A DNA stretch of 64,000 nucleotides from Talpa occidentalis (GCF_014898055.3 NW_023603184.1:149238149-149302148); one strand, 5' to 3'; shown: positions 47,554 to 58,856, counted from the stretch's first letter. Numbers and translations are program-made. The notes: generated by a model not told the origin, from the sequence alone.

Positions 47554-47716
47554 ATGAACTACCAGCAGCAGCTGGCCAACTCGGCTGCCATCCGGGCCGA
47601 GATCCAGCGCTTCGAGTCGGTCCATCCCAACATCTACTCCATCTACGAGCTGCTGGAGCGCGTGGAGGAGCCGGTGCTGCAGAACCAGATCCGGGAGCAC
47701 GTCATCGCCATCGAAG
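47554..47716 (+). CDS. AGAP1: AGAP1 first coding exon (partial gene)
   Basis: The exon encodes the first 54 residues plus one base of codon 55, starting MNYQQQLANSAAIRAEIQRF. I recognise this as the AGAP1 N-terminus. The paralogue AGAP3 shares the NSAAIRAEIQRFESVHPNIY core but has a longer glutamine/glycine-rich start and differs after it; the segment YELLERVEEPVLQNQ here fits AGAP1. The family protein carries a Ras-like GTPase domain, a split PH domain, an ArfGAP zinc finger and ankyrin repeats. It stimulates GTP hydrolysis on Arf1 and works with the AP-3 adaptor in endosomal trafficking. This exon holds only the stretch before the GTPase-like domain. The start has A at -3 (ACCATGA) and an in-frame TGA lies upstream at 47395-47397, so no upstream AUG can extend it. 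The exon ends GAAG before GTGAGG, giving a phase-1 junction; the missing bases are expected to complete an Asp codon. Further exons lie outside the window. Confidence 0.96.
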
Positions 47717-47722
47717 GTGAGG
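47715..47722 (+). other. AGAP1: Splice donor of AGAP1 exon 1
   Basis: The sequence AG|GTGAGG, cut after 47716, matches the mammalian 5' splice-site consensus well (purine at +3, A at +4, G at +5). It falls exactly where homology to AGAP1 stops: after the Glu-54 codon plus one G the frame runs into low-complexity Gly/Ala/Arg codons typical of CpG-island intron. This is a phase-1 donor. Confidence 0.93.
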
Positions 47723-48330
47723 CCGGGCGCGCGGGGCGGGCGGCGCGGGGCGCGGGGCGGGCGCGGCGGGGGCGCGCCGTGTGTGTGCGCGCGGGTGTCC
47801 ACGCCGCCGGCCGGCGCCGCGGGGCCTCTTGGCCCGCCGGGCCGGGCGCGCGCCGGGGCAGGCCGGGGCCCGAGCGCCCGCGAGGGCCGCCTGGGAGATG
47901 GATCGCCGCCGCTGTCACGGTAAAGGGCCGTAGCTCGCTCGGGCGAGAGTGGGGCGGGGGGCGCCCCAGTGACCGTCCCCGCCGACCCCGGGGGCAGCTG
48001 GAGCGCTCGGCGCCGCCCGGCCGGGGCAGGTTACGGGCCAGGTCTCAGCGCCTTGCTGGACATCGCGGGACGCTGCGGGCGCGTTTTGGGACGTGCCGCC
48101 GCTGGAGTGAGACTCTGGCCTGCGGGGTCAGGTGGAGCGGGGCCCTCTGTGTTTGCCCAGGTCGGGGGCACCGCGGGGCGGACGCAGCCGGCACTGCGGG
48201 CGGCTGGGGTGGCCGTGCGGTCCGCCGGCCCCCGTGCAGAGGCTGGCATCGCCCGTGTTTTCTTGCCCAAACCCCGGGCCGTGTTGGGAGGCTGCCCGAG
48301 TGCGCAGCAGCGCTCAGCCTGAGGGTCTCA

Positions 48331-49670
48331 CTTTCACACGCTGGCTCCCCAGCCCCCAGGCAGGGCCTTGACCTGCGGGAGAGGTGCTGAGGTGCCCAGA
48401 AGTCTGCCTCTCGGGGTGTATGTCCTCTCTGGCTGGTCAGGGGCTCCTGTTTCGCGGCTGCCAGACTGCTGGCTTGTTCCTTGCTTTGTCCCTTTGGTCC
48501 TTGCCAAGCCTCTCCCCAGGGGCCAGGTGGGAGGTGCACTGGGGATGTGGAGTGACACCCCCACCACCATCAGAGGGTGTCTCCCCAGCTAATGATGGGG
48601 ACGGGTCTGTGGGGTCAGTTGTGCATGCTACAAAACTGTCCTAACCCAAGGCCAGAGGGCTGCTGTTGGGAACGTTGAGAAGGTTCCAGTGCCCGGTATG
48701 GGTGGGTGACGCTGCTGTCCCGGCTCCCTTCCATCCAGGGGCACAAGGAGCCACCCAGATGGACTTTGCTCTGGCGTCCTGCAATCTGAACTGCCAGCCC
48801 CAAAAAGTCTGGGCTGACCCTGGGCCAGTGAGACGGAGGAGGTGAACGTGGTGGTGCTGGGCCTGGCATTCAGCTGGCCCAGCCCTGGCAAAGAGTCCCC
48901 ACCGGGCTGCCGATGGCCGATCGTCCATAGGGATGGCTGCACCCCAGGGGGCTCTGAGCCGCGCTGCAGCCTCTGTGTGGCTGGCTCACCCTGTACCTGG
49001 CTGCCCTGTTGGCAAGAGCTTCCTGATTTCCTAAGAGGCAGGGGCTCCGCGTGCCTCTGACAGGCCTCTCCGGAGGTCCTGGCCCCGCAGGGGTGGGGGC
49101 TGTTGCAGAACGGCCCCAGAACTGGTCCCCACTCTGTCATGCAAAGTGAAAGCTGCCCTGTGCCTGTCTCGCTGGTCTCTTTCCAGCTCTCCGACAGCCG
49201 CCACAGTCTGATGAAATACTCTGCAAGCCCGTGCCAAGTGCTTGACGCACCTGGCCGGAGGGCGGGTGTCGCGGGCCCTCGCCCAGTAGGCATCTCGGTG
49301 CCTGGTCCTCGCCGCCCATCCTGGAGGCGGCTCGGGGGCTCCGGCTCTTGCAGGCAAAGGCAAAGGCGTCTGACTTTCTAGCAAGAGGATGTGGCCTCAT
49401 GTTTCTCTCTTTTTTTGCAACGTTGTGGCTGGGTCCTGGGTGGTGGTCGTGGGCACCCCGAGGAGCCCTTTGTGATGTGAGACTTTGTGTCCCTCCTTGG
49501 CGGGTCCTTGTCCTTTCTGATCAGCCTCGGAACTGGTGAAGGGCGCTGGCCGCCGCGGCCGTGGCGAGGCTGTGATGTTTCTGGGGGAAGAGGCACCGTC
49601 CGTCCTGTCGGGGCCGGTGGTCTGTCCGGTCGAGGCCAGGGGGGCTAAGTGCCTCCCCCCTGAACTGGCC
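48331..49670. other. Intron 1 unique DNA
   Basis: Leaves the CpG island; ordinary GC-rich intronic sequence. No repeat or exon seen. Confidence 0.5.
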
Positions 49671-49684
49671 TCTGTTCCCCGCGC

Positions 49685-49790
49685 TCGTGTCAGTGATGAT
49701 GCCTCCTCACATTTGTACAGAACTTGAGCAGAAACACTCTTCCTTCATCATCTCACGTGTGGCCGGCCCGGCCCAGAGAGAGGAACCGGG
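49685..49790 (-). repeat. Possible MIR-type relic
   Basis: CCTCACATTTGTACAGAACT, CTTCATCATCTCACGTGTGG and GAGAGAGGAACCGGGGCCTC resemble the 'cacatttatatagcactttac...cattatctcatttg...gaggaaactgaggct' order of MIR-like relics in antisense. Weak. Confidence 0.35.
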
Positions 49791-51334
49791 GCCTCTTTAC
49801 CTCCAGCTTGTGTCGAGGGACGTCAGGAGGGACAGTGACCTGCAGGTTGGGCTGAGGCCATTCAGAGCCTGGTCTGTCCTGCGCAGTGCCGGGGCTGCAG
49901 CCCCCGAGCCCCGCTCCTCAGGGGGGCCCTGCCTTTCTGATGTGTGTCCCTCATGCAGGAGAGGGCTCCCAGCGCCGGCCAGCGTCTGCCCGCATTGGTG
50001 CTGTGTGGGAACTCGGGATGGTTGGATGGGGGTGGGGTGGGGGGTGGTACAATGTGTGAGAAGAGGAAGCTGCAGGAGGAACTTGGGGCTCTCCCAAGAT
50101 GGGGGAACCCCTCTATTCTCCTTTATTCTTCCCCCCTCTGTTCTCCTTTACAGAGTCTGTCCGGGTGGCTGGGGACTCGTGCTGGGTGTGGCTCATCCGC
50201 TCCTGCTCCGGGGGCACTGGGTGGCTATAAGGCTGCTGTGTGTCTGCGGGAGCCCACGGTGGACGTGGAGGGGTGCCTGGCCCGGCAGCAGCACTCCCAG
50301 CTCTGCCCCACCTGTGCGGGCTGCGTTTAAAATACAACCCCGTGTGCGTCACAGCAGGGGTGTAAAGGCACTCGTGCCTCTGCCCAAGTGCCGGCCTCTC
50401 CCCACCCCTGCACACACGTCTTTGACGCCAGTCAGTGGCAGGACCCATGAGCCCGGTTCGAGCTCCCCTCGTGCTCTGAGAACCTGCGCGCGCGCTCCCC
50501 GTGGTGCCATCCGCGCGTGCTGGTGGCCGCCCTGGGCTGGCCTCTGACCTTGTCCGGGGGAAGGGTGAGTAGGCTCGGGCTCCGAGCGGGCCTGGTTGGA
50601 AAATCTCTTCGGGGTGGGCTGACCCGTGTGTTTCAGGGCAGGAGCTCCCCGAGACCCCCAGGGCAAAGGAACCGTGGTTTGCGCTCAGTCTTGTTTTGAA
50701 GCATTTACTTTAGGCAGTTTTTTCAGCTCTTTAATTTAGACTTTGAGAGATTTATTCACCCCCCCCCCCCAGCAAATAAACAACCCTGAAGTTTAAGAGG
50801 GCACATTGTCTATGGTTTTCAGACTCTCCTGATCAGCTCCTGGGGTGCCCTGGGGGCCGGGCGAGCTGGGAGAGGCTGCCCTGGTCGCGGTGTCTCTGGG
50901 CCCGGAGCCGGGACTTCCTGTGTAGCAGCCCTTCTGGTTCCCCCTCGAGTCTCCCTTAAAGCGTCTGTCTGGGGTGGCTGGGGTTGAGCAGATGAGTCAA
51001 CTGCTTCTTGTTAAATCCAGCTTGTTCTTCTGAGGCTGGGCTTCTGTTGGCGAAGGCGGACCGCAGTTCAGCCTGCCAGCCGCCGGCTTGCCGTGGGTGA
51101 TAACCCGGCAGGGCCTTGCTCGAGCCCCCGCCTGCCCGTGCTCCTCGCACCAGCCTGCAGACTCGGGGAGCCACGCTCAGGCTCCGGAGAGGCCAGCGGT
51201 GGTCCGGTCCAGTGGCCGGCAGGAGAACTCTGCCTGGCATCCCTGGTGAGGCCCTGCCACAGGGGGATTCCAGGGCTGACCCTGGGACTTGGGGGGCCTG
51301 GGAAGACAGGGCAGGAGCCCCACTTAATCCCATG

Positions 51335-51425
51335 ACATAACTGTTGAGCTCCGTGTCCCGGCACAGTGCTGGGTGCTCTCTGCATCTTCTCAATCCTCAC
51401 AGGCCACGACGCAGATACCGCCTCT
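51335..51425 (-). repeat. MIR fragment, antisense
   Basis: CCCGGCACAGTGCTGGGTGC, TCTCTGCATCTTCTCAATCC, TCACAGGC corresponds to 'ccaggcactgtgctaggtgctttctgcatattctctcaatcctcacaa'. Confidence 0.65.
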
Positions 51426-53020
51426 GGGCCCCAGAACGTGGCAGAACCCTGCGGGAGTGGGGGTAGGTGAGCTGGTCGACTCTTAGCTCCTTGTGGGACA
51501 GAGTGGGGCTCTGGGTATGCGTGGGGTCCCCCAGCTCGCTGGCAAGCCATCCTTGGGTGTGTTCCGAAGGGACACGCGATGGAGGGCTGGACAAGGCGGC
51601 ACAAGCACGGCGGCCTCTGTCCAGATGCCCACCTCGGCAGGGCTCTGTGGGAACCTCTGTCGTAGAGGAGTAGATCGAGCCTGGTGTTACGGGTGTTGGG
51701 GACAAACACCTTCCTGCCACGGCTGCGTGTGATTCCTCTTGGTTGGCATCAACTGTATTAATCAAAGCCTGCAGGTGCGGGTCCTGGAGGTGACTGATGG
51801 CTGCTAGCTGCGTCCAGGTTAAAGCCCCATCGCCACCCGGCTCCCCTCCAGGCGCGATGTCCCTGTGCCCACTGTGGTCACTTCTGGGAAATGCCCCCTT
51901 GTCTGCTTGGGGCTCACCCTCTGGGGTCAGCCTGGGGTCAGCGTCTCCCCCCTGCCCCTACCCTGGCTGCCTGCCCAGCCCGTTTCCTGGGTCTGCTCCT
52001 GCCCGCAGCCCTGGGCGCTGCTCGGTCACTTGCTGTGTCCCGTCGGGCCCTTGGTGCAGGCCCAGGACCTGTTCGTCGATGGGTGGACCTGCCGAGGGGT
52101 GCTTTTCCTCCAGAGCTGGGGTCCTTTCGCTCCTCCTTGGCACGTGGACAGTGTCCATCTTTTGGCAGAAGCGAGGCTGTTTTGAAACGGTCACGGGACC
52201 GCACGGGTTCGGCTGGGCACCGCTTGGGCCCAGCGGGCCACCTGGCACGGAGGCTGAATGCTGGGTCGTGTTCGGGGGGAGACGAGATGGCGTGTGTAGG
52301 GGAAGAGAAAGAGGTGCTCCTGGACCCCGGCCGTGGTGCTGTTGCCCCGTGCCGGTGTCCGTGGGTTTCGGACACGGGATCAGCACCTCAAGGGGACGTG
52401 TGCATGACAGACTGGACGCTGACATCTGCAGTGTCTTCAGCATTGGTTCTCGGGGATGAGTGTGCAGGCAGGTCATACGGAGGGCTTGGGAGACCCCCCC
52501 CCCGCTTCTCCTGTCCACCCCTGGTTCCCAGACCTGCAGCCGCTGGGCACGAGCTTTCTCACAGGCTTGCGGAGAGTGCCGGGGCTGCTGGTCCGAGGAC
52601 CACGCTTTGAGAAGCGCCGCTGTGGCCCGCGTTCCCGCATCTTCACGGGGCGGGGGCTGCTTCCTCTTGCCTTCCACGCAGGTGACAGGTGTGAGCAGCC
52701 CAGGGTGCAGCTAGGGCCGCATGCAGTGGAGGAGGGGCGTCACCCCAGGTCCCAAGGGGCCCAGGTCCTCTGCCCTCGTGATGCCCGGCACCCGTGCAGT
52801 GGGGTGGGGAGGGTTGGGGTGGGGTGAAGGCAAGGGCCCCAGAGGGAGGCGCCCAGCTGAGCCGCCTCTGGGCCCCATCATGCCAGTTTCCTTCTGTCTT
52901 GTGGCGATTGTGAACTGTTTGGGGGCATCCTTCAGCCTTGGCTGTCACTTGGCCTGTGGCACGTGCGCTGCCTTGGAGTTAAAAGAGGGGCGCTATGTTA
53001 GGCGCGTGAGGGGGCCTGTG
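51426..53020. other. Intron 1 unique DNA
   Basis: GC-rich, with many overlapping long frames; no gene or repeat recognised. Confidence 0.5.
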
Positions 53021-53032
53021 GGGGGGCCCGGA

Positions 53033-53044
53033 GGAAGTGACTCA
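53033..53044 (+). promoter_or_regulatory. Composite ETS/AP-1 site
   Basis: GGAAGTGACTCA joins an ETS core (GGAA) and a consensus AP-1 site (TGACTCA, 53038-53044) one base apart, the spacing known from Ras/MAPK- and activation-responsive enhancers. A CAGCTG E-box follows at about 53050. It starts a 450-bp lower-GC, non-repeat stretch (to about 53480). Confidence 0.5.
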
Positions 53045-53480
53045 GAAGCAGCTGCAGGAACCTGCCAAACAAAACCCCTGGCCTGTTCCTGCCACCTCAC
53101 TTTCTTGTCCCAACCACTTTTTATTTTGTTAAGAACAAAATCCCTTATTTTGCATCCTCGCCCCGCGTGCCCTGCAGGTGTTTATAGTTTGTGAGTCTCG
53201 CTCCGGCTTGTTTTAACTACTGATTGGGTCTGGTCTCATGTTTCTTAACATTCAGACAAACCCGTATTCCTGCCTCCCCCCCAACCTTGGAGTCCTTCCT
53301 TTAAGTGATTGAGTTTGGCAAAGCGGATCAGGCTTAGTTATTTTTAAAATCCAGGGTTTGGGGTTCTGAGCTGGTGCTTTAACTGCATAATTCCTTCCCT
53401 TTGTGAAGCGCCCTTGCCTGAGATGCAGAGGGCTCCCTACAGATGTTAATCTCTAATCTCCGCAGCAGCATCTGTTATTT
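53045..53480. promoter_or_regulatory. Candidate intronic enhancer body
   Basis: A non-repeat stretch of lower GC than its surroundings with CCAACCACTTTTTATTTTG, GTTTTAACTACTGATTGGG (a CCAAT-type core in reverse) and TTAGTTATTTTTAAAATCCA (MEF2-like A/T core). Not coding and not recognisable as a repeat. Confidence 0.3.
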
Positions 53481-53789
53481 TTGTGCAGGGGGTTGAGTGC
53501 AAGGCTTTGTGTGCGCTCGGCTTCCCGGTCCTTCCGGGAGCTCTGCCTCTGAGGCCGAGCGGGATTTCTGGATTTCTGGTTCCTGTTTGCAGCGTGGGAG
53601 CCTGTGCCGGGGCTGTGTGGGGACTTGGAGCCGTGACGGTCCTCCCCGGCAGGGCTGGCATGGTAGTTTGGGTGTAGTCCCCCTCCCTGTACCCCACTCA
53701 CAGCTGATCAGATCACAGGGGTTGTCTTGGCTTTGCCTTGGGGGCTGGGGAGGAAAGGAGCAGATGCCAGTCCTGGTGGGAGAGGACCC

Positions 53790-54360
53790 TCCGCAACCGC
53801 GGAGAGCTTGTGTGCCAGCCAGAGACTAAATATAGGCTGGAGGGTGGGGACCCGGCCCCGGGGCTGCCCCGCTGCGGACCGCAGCCGCCACTGGTCACCC
53901 GCACCCGCCGCCCGCAGGAACAGGTGGCTGCCCGAGCTCCCGGGAACAGATTGGTGTTTTTGTTTAACCAGGGGCTCATTTGCACATTTCACACTTCTCC
54001 CGCTGTTTGGTGGGATTGCCTTTTTTGGGCTGCAGTGTTGGAGTGTTTGTGCAGTGTTTCTACACAAGCAACTGTCTAATCTTGAAAACTGCTCATGCCG
54101 TCTGCTTGTCATTAGCGGCCTGGTGAGAGCTTTTTTTTTAGGGTGGGAAACACTTTTCAAGGCTCTGGGGGAAGAATTCCCAGTGATACCGGCCCTGCTC
54201 AGCAGTGATGTATGTTCGGTCTCAGGAAGGTGCCGGCATTCTCCAGGCGTGAGCAGGCGGGGCGCGCCCCTCCCCAGCCCGTCCCCTCGGCGCGGCGCGT
54301 CCTCCGGAGACGGGCTTCCGGAGCGAGCTCAGCTGTCATTCGAGCAGTAGTTGACTCAGT
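53790..54360. promoter_or_regulatory. Small CpG-rich cluster with AP-1 site
   Basis: Local CpG clusters at 53790-53945 and 54245-54335 (GCGGGGCGCGCCCC, CGGCGCGGCGCG) flank a T-rich non-repeat stretch; a consensus AP-1 site TGACTCA lies at 54352-54358. Could be an intronic enhancer or an alternative promoter. No exon is recognised next to it. Confidence 0.35.
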
Positions 54361-54696
54361 CGTGCAGGATTGAGGCCACCTGAAAGGAAGGGATTAGAAA
54401 AAGTTTGTTTTTTTGAGAGCGCCTTCAGCAAAACTAGGAGACCCACCTTCGTTTTCTCTTCTTTTCACTCCTTGCACGCTCTTGCCGTGCCGCGGTGGCC
54501 TCCTGCGGGGCTGGCTCTCCTGGTGCCGGCCTGCTGGAGAGGGCAATGAAGAGGAGACAGATCTGGAAAGAGTGGGGGACCCCGAAATTCCACAGCTTGT
54601 TTTCAGCTGTGCCCTTCTGCCCCGGGAGACCCGAGGTGCTCCAGGGAGGTGCTTCTGGGGCCAGCCTGCCCGCTTTGAGGCTGTTCTCAAAGACCC

Positions 54697-54729
54697 GGTG
54701 GGGTGGGGTGGGGTGGGGTGGGGAGGGGG
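54697..54729 (+). repeat. (GTGGG)n tract, G-quadruplex-capable
   Basis: Five tandem copies of the GGGGT pentamer (GGTGGGGTGGGGTGGGGTGG...) ending in GGGAGGGGG. A pentanucleotide microsatellite with one-base loops between G runs. Confidence 0.85.
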
Positions 54730-57700
54730 CAAGACCGCTCCTGTTCTGGTCAGGCTGGGGACCTGATTTCGGACACCTGCAGCCTCCGTGTCTCCCGTGA
54801 AGCGGCGCTGTCGGCCTGGCCTGCCCGTGTTCTGCATCTTTTCTTTCGGAGCTGGGGATTGAGACCACTTCAGACGCCCGCGCCCTCTGGGTCTGCGTTT
54901 GACGGTCAGCCTGGAAGCGTGTCCAGTCCTCAGGCAGGGCATCCTCGCAGCCGGCCTTGTGGGTGCAGCGTCAGGTTGAGTCTCTGAGGCTCCCACCCTG
55001 GCCCTCTGGGTGCTGCGCGCTTAGGCCATGCTGCTGGCCCACTGCTGCTGGACTCCGCGCCTGCCCTCCACCTGCTCTCGGGGTGCTGTGGAGAGCATGC
55101 TCTGCCCCTTCAGAAAGTGCCTTTTGGTGCCTACACGTCCTTGTTCCTATTGGGGTGTGCCTGCAGCTTGGGGCGGGGCCATGGTGCTTCTCTGTCCTGG
55201 GCGTCCAGCCTGGCACGACCCAGTGGGCTGTGGCCCTGGGGTGGGGAATCTCATGGTGGCTGGTCAGGGTGGGCGTCTCCACTCTCAGGGGCCAGGTGAT
55301 CTGCTGCCTCCTGCCTTTGGTCTTCTTTCTTTCCATTATTTGCTGGTGAACAAGTGTTTGAATGGCCAGTGCATTTCCTGCCTGTGTTAGAGATCAGGTT
55401 TCGAACATTTGTCATTTTCTCCAGACTGCACCTTCCGTGTTAGGGGTTGCTGGGGGATCCTTCTTCGGGAAGCAGGTTCCTTTAAACCCAGGGCAGGAGC
55501 TAGGACAGGCCAGGCCCTGCCCTGCCCCACCCCTGCACCTGGTCCCTGCCCCACCCCGTCCTGGCCTTTGACTGCTGGCCGAGGCTCTGGTCAGCTGCCC
55601 TCCCCCTGCCTGGGCCACCCCAGCCCCACAGCTCGCCACCTGGGTTTCGGACATCATTGGGCCTTGCTTGCTGTTTGAAAGGAAACTTTTTCTTTACTCT
55701 GGTCCTAAGCAGTTCTGCGCTCCTAGTAGTTTCACATTAGCATTAACCAGCTTCTGTGTTTGTAACAATTATGCTGAAGACACAAAAGAGAAAGCAAGCC
55801 AAGTGTTGCCAGCTCTGCTGTTGCTCTCCGGGGGTCACTGTCTTTGTTCTTTGTGCTGTGTCCGGGAGCTGCCCATCCCCCTTGCAAAGGCCAGGGAGGG
55901 CTGGGGGGCCTGGGCCCGGCTCTGGGATGTGTGCCCGGGAGGACGCGCTAGTGGCTTCACAGGCGCAAGCGTCGACTTTGCCTGGGTGGCCGGCCGCGCG
56001 CATCCCCACCGCCCACTGTCTGGGAAGTGGCTGGAACGGGGTCCACAGCGGGGTCATCCAGCGCTCCAGGCTCGCCAAGCGGGCTTTACATCTGGGGGTG
56101 CATGTGAATGTGTGGAGTCAGCCCTTGTCCCAGACAGCCCCATCCTTGGGGGGCTTGTCCCAAGCCTTGGGGGGCTTTCCAGGGGGCTTGGTGATGGGCA
56201 CCCATCCTCCAGAACCGAGTCTCCCCAGCCTGACAGAGCTCGGTGAGGCCCGCCCGGTGGAGGAGAGCTCAGCCCGGCCGTCAGCGGGCAGGGTGCTTCG
56301 GTGGGGCAGGCGGAAACTGCTGATCATGGATTTCCACATGGGGAAAGGAGGTGCTGCTCAGGGGACAGCACCTCAGCTGTCCCAAGGGAGTGGCCCCTTG
56401 GGTTCAAAGCTGGGGTGCCCTCTGGGCCTTTTAAGGAAACTGGTAGCCTGGGCAGGTGGGGGAGGAAGTTGGAGAACAGGTGAACCCCAAGAGACGCAGG
56501 TGGAGGCGCAGGCCAGAGGGTCTCAGGATGGAGGGAGTAGGGCAGGGGAGGGGTGTGAGCCCAGAGGTTCGCATGGGAGGGATGCCGTGGCTGCACAGGG
56601 TGGCCGGGCTTGGTGAGGTGGAGGTGGATGTGTGGTTTCAGCTGAGAGACGGGCGTCTCGAACAGGGTGCCGCCACGCCCTCGCTGCAGCCTCTGAAGTG
56701 GTGGCAGAGGTTCGGGGAGCTGCCAGGAGCGGCGGTATCCCCAGGGGGCCTCATGGCCGAGCTGCTGCTCACGCCCCGGGTGGTGGTGGCCTCTGTGTCC
56801 TGCCGGCCTCGCTCCAGAGCCTCGTTTCTGGATTTTCCCTTAGAACATTTTGGTGTTACCTGGGTCTCGCAGCCCGTGCTTGCCTTTCTGGTCCCCTTAT
56901 GCCGGGGGTACAGCAGCCACCCTAGCCCTGTGCCCGACGGCACCACCGTGGCTGCAGCCCCTGCCGCCCGAGGCCACACGCTCTGGGAACAGCAAGGTGT
57001 TCTGAGAAAGGCAAGAGCACAGTCACGTGGCTTCGGCCGCGTAGCCTGCTCTGCGGCTCCCCGTCGCTGCGCGCTGACCGAGCCTCTTTATAAATTCGAT
57101 GCCATCCCAGGTTGTCCGTGCGGGGAGAGGCCCGTGTCTGTCGGGTTTGGTGCTGCCCTGGGTCAGCCGTCCGCGGGGTCTGGTGACCTCACCCTGCACA
57201 GACTAAGTCCGGCCTGAGCTCCCTTCCCTGAACTCGCCTGCGGGGGGCTTTCCCCGGCGGCCCTGGCACGGCAGCGGCTGTGGCGCGCCTCTGGGTCTCC
57301 GGGGCCCCCCGGCACGTGATCTGGGTGTGGACTGGATGGCAGGGCTGCTTTCCCCAGAGAGGTTCTAGAAGGTGTTTCTCTAGAAGCCCAGCTTGTCCGT
57401 CTCGTGGGCTGCAGGCTGGCTGCCCCGGGGGTGGGGCCGAGCCTCCGAGAGCCTGCCGTCTTGTTCAGGGAGGCGGCCGCTCCTCCCTCGCGGGCTGTGG
57501 ACCCAGGAGTTGCTGAGCAGTGTGGTGAGAGTGGACCCCCGCTCAGTCGGCAGAGCCCCCGCCCGCCCTTGTGGACCTCGGCACCTGCTGTGGGTCTACT
57601 GGGGGCGGGCGTCGCGCCCTCATCGGTGGCCTGGGATTTGTGTGAGCAAGAGGTTTTCCTTTGCACACGAGGAGGTCTGGTCACGCAGGAGGCCTCCCCA

Positions 57701-58800
57701 GCGCTCTGTGATGAAACTTCCAAACACAGAAGAGGTGGAGCGTGTTCAGGGCCGGCTCGCACGCCCCTGCCCTCTGCGCCAGCTTGTCCCCCCCGCCCAC
57801 AGGCCCCTCTCTTTCCCTCCCATCCTCTGGAACACGTTTCCCAGGACTGGCCGGCTTTTGGCTTGGGCCCCACCGGGTGTCCGAAGACCACCCAGGGTGT
57901 CAGTGGTGTGGCTGGGCACAGCGGGCACAGGGGCTATCTGGGCATGGGTCAAATATGAGGGCATCTCACTCTCCAGAAGGTGGTTTGACTCACATTCTGG
58001 AAGGGCAGCTCCCTGTGGTTGGCGTCCCGAGGGGCGCAAACTGGAACCCGACGGCAAGTTTGAATTGAACTTTGACTGGAATCCTGTGGCTGTGTGTGTG
58101 TGTGGAGGGTTGCCCTGCTTTGGGCCTCAGTGGTTTTGGGGGTGAGTGGTATAAAGGCCTCTGTGTCCCCGACTCTGGTTTTCGGAGTGGCCAGTGTTGA
58201 TGGGCGACACGGCTGGAACATGTTAGAACACAGCTGGAACAGCTGGAGGGTCACAGCCTCAGTGACTCTACATGGCCTGTAGGGGACAGACAGCCTTGAC
58301 GTGGGAACCCTAGGCCGCTTCCCATCACACTGGCTTGTTCTGGGAACTTGGGGGATTTTTGAGTCCTTGCCGTCCTCAGTCTCAGTCTGGAGTCCGGTGA
58401 AGTTGAACTTTGAGCCCAGCGCTCCTCCTGACTCCAAAGTGACTGCCGCTGCCCCACCCATTGCTCTTCAGTCCCTGCGCTAGTGACCAGTCTGACCTGG
58501 CCTGGTGGAGGGGGTTGGCAAGGGCAGGGAGGAGACGGACTTGTTCCAGGGCGTTGTGTGAGCTTGCTTCCCCACGGGCCTCGTCCCCCAGCAGGCACAG
58601 AGTGAAGTTCATCAGTAGAGTGTTGGCGCCCAAGGGAAGGAGCCCACTGCTGTGCGGACACCCACGCTGAGACCGGGCCCTTGCTGCTGTGGAACGAGGG
58701 CCTTGTTCTAACACGGAACCCTGCTGTGCAGGGTTCTGTGGGAGCAGCCCCTGAGGGCCTCCGACCTCCCCAGATGCCCTGCTCTCCCCGACCTAGCAGG
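54730..58800. other. Intron 1 unique DNA
   Basis: No exon, repeat or RNA gene recognised; a short (GT)n run occurs at about 58092-58103. Long frames (up to 286 codons at 55756) have no domain. Confidence 0.5.
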
Positions 58801-58842
58801 CGTGAAAGCGTTGGTAACCCTGGTGATGTTGGTAACCATGCC

Positions 58843-58856
58843 ATTGTCATGGCAAC
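58843..58856. promoter_or_regulatory. RFX X-box-like palindrome
   Basis: ATTGTCATGGCAAC matches 12 of 14 bases of the palindromic RFX site GTTGCCATGGCAAC. Just upstream GTTGGTAACC is directly repeated at 58810-58819 and 58828-58837, each containing a GTAACC half-site. RFX binding is inferred. Confidence 0.45.

Larger units (their letters stand above)
46440..48330 (+). promoter_or_regulatory. AGAP1: CpG-island promoter and 5' UTR of AGAP1
   Basis: A block of almost continuous GC-rich, CpG-dense sequence covers the region before, across and after coding exon 1. CpG dinucleotides are far more frequent here than in the flanks. There are repeated GC boxes (GGGGCGGGG type, for example 46511-46520, 46841-46857 and 46924-46937), a ZNF143/THAP11-type element at 46903 and no convincing TATA box. 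This is the usual form of a dispersed-start, broadly expressed promoter. The transcription start cannot be read from sequence; I infer it lies between roughly 46950 and 47250, just downstream of the ZNF143-like element. Island edges are approximate. Confidence 0.9.

Noticed and set aside
46470..47555. 361-codon antisense open frame across the CpG island
   Set aside because: Pro/Arg/Ala/Gly-rich translation is what GC-rich DNA gives in any frame. It has no domain and its other strand holds the true exon.
55756..56616. 286-codon frame inside intron 1
   Set aside because: Non-homologous GC-driven frame with competing frames on both strands.
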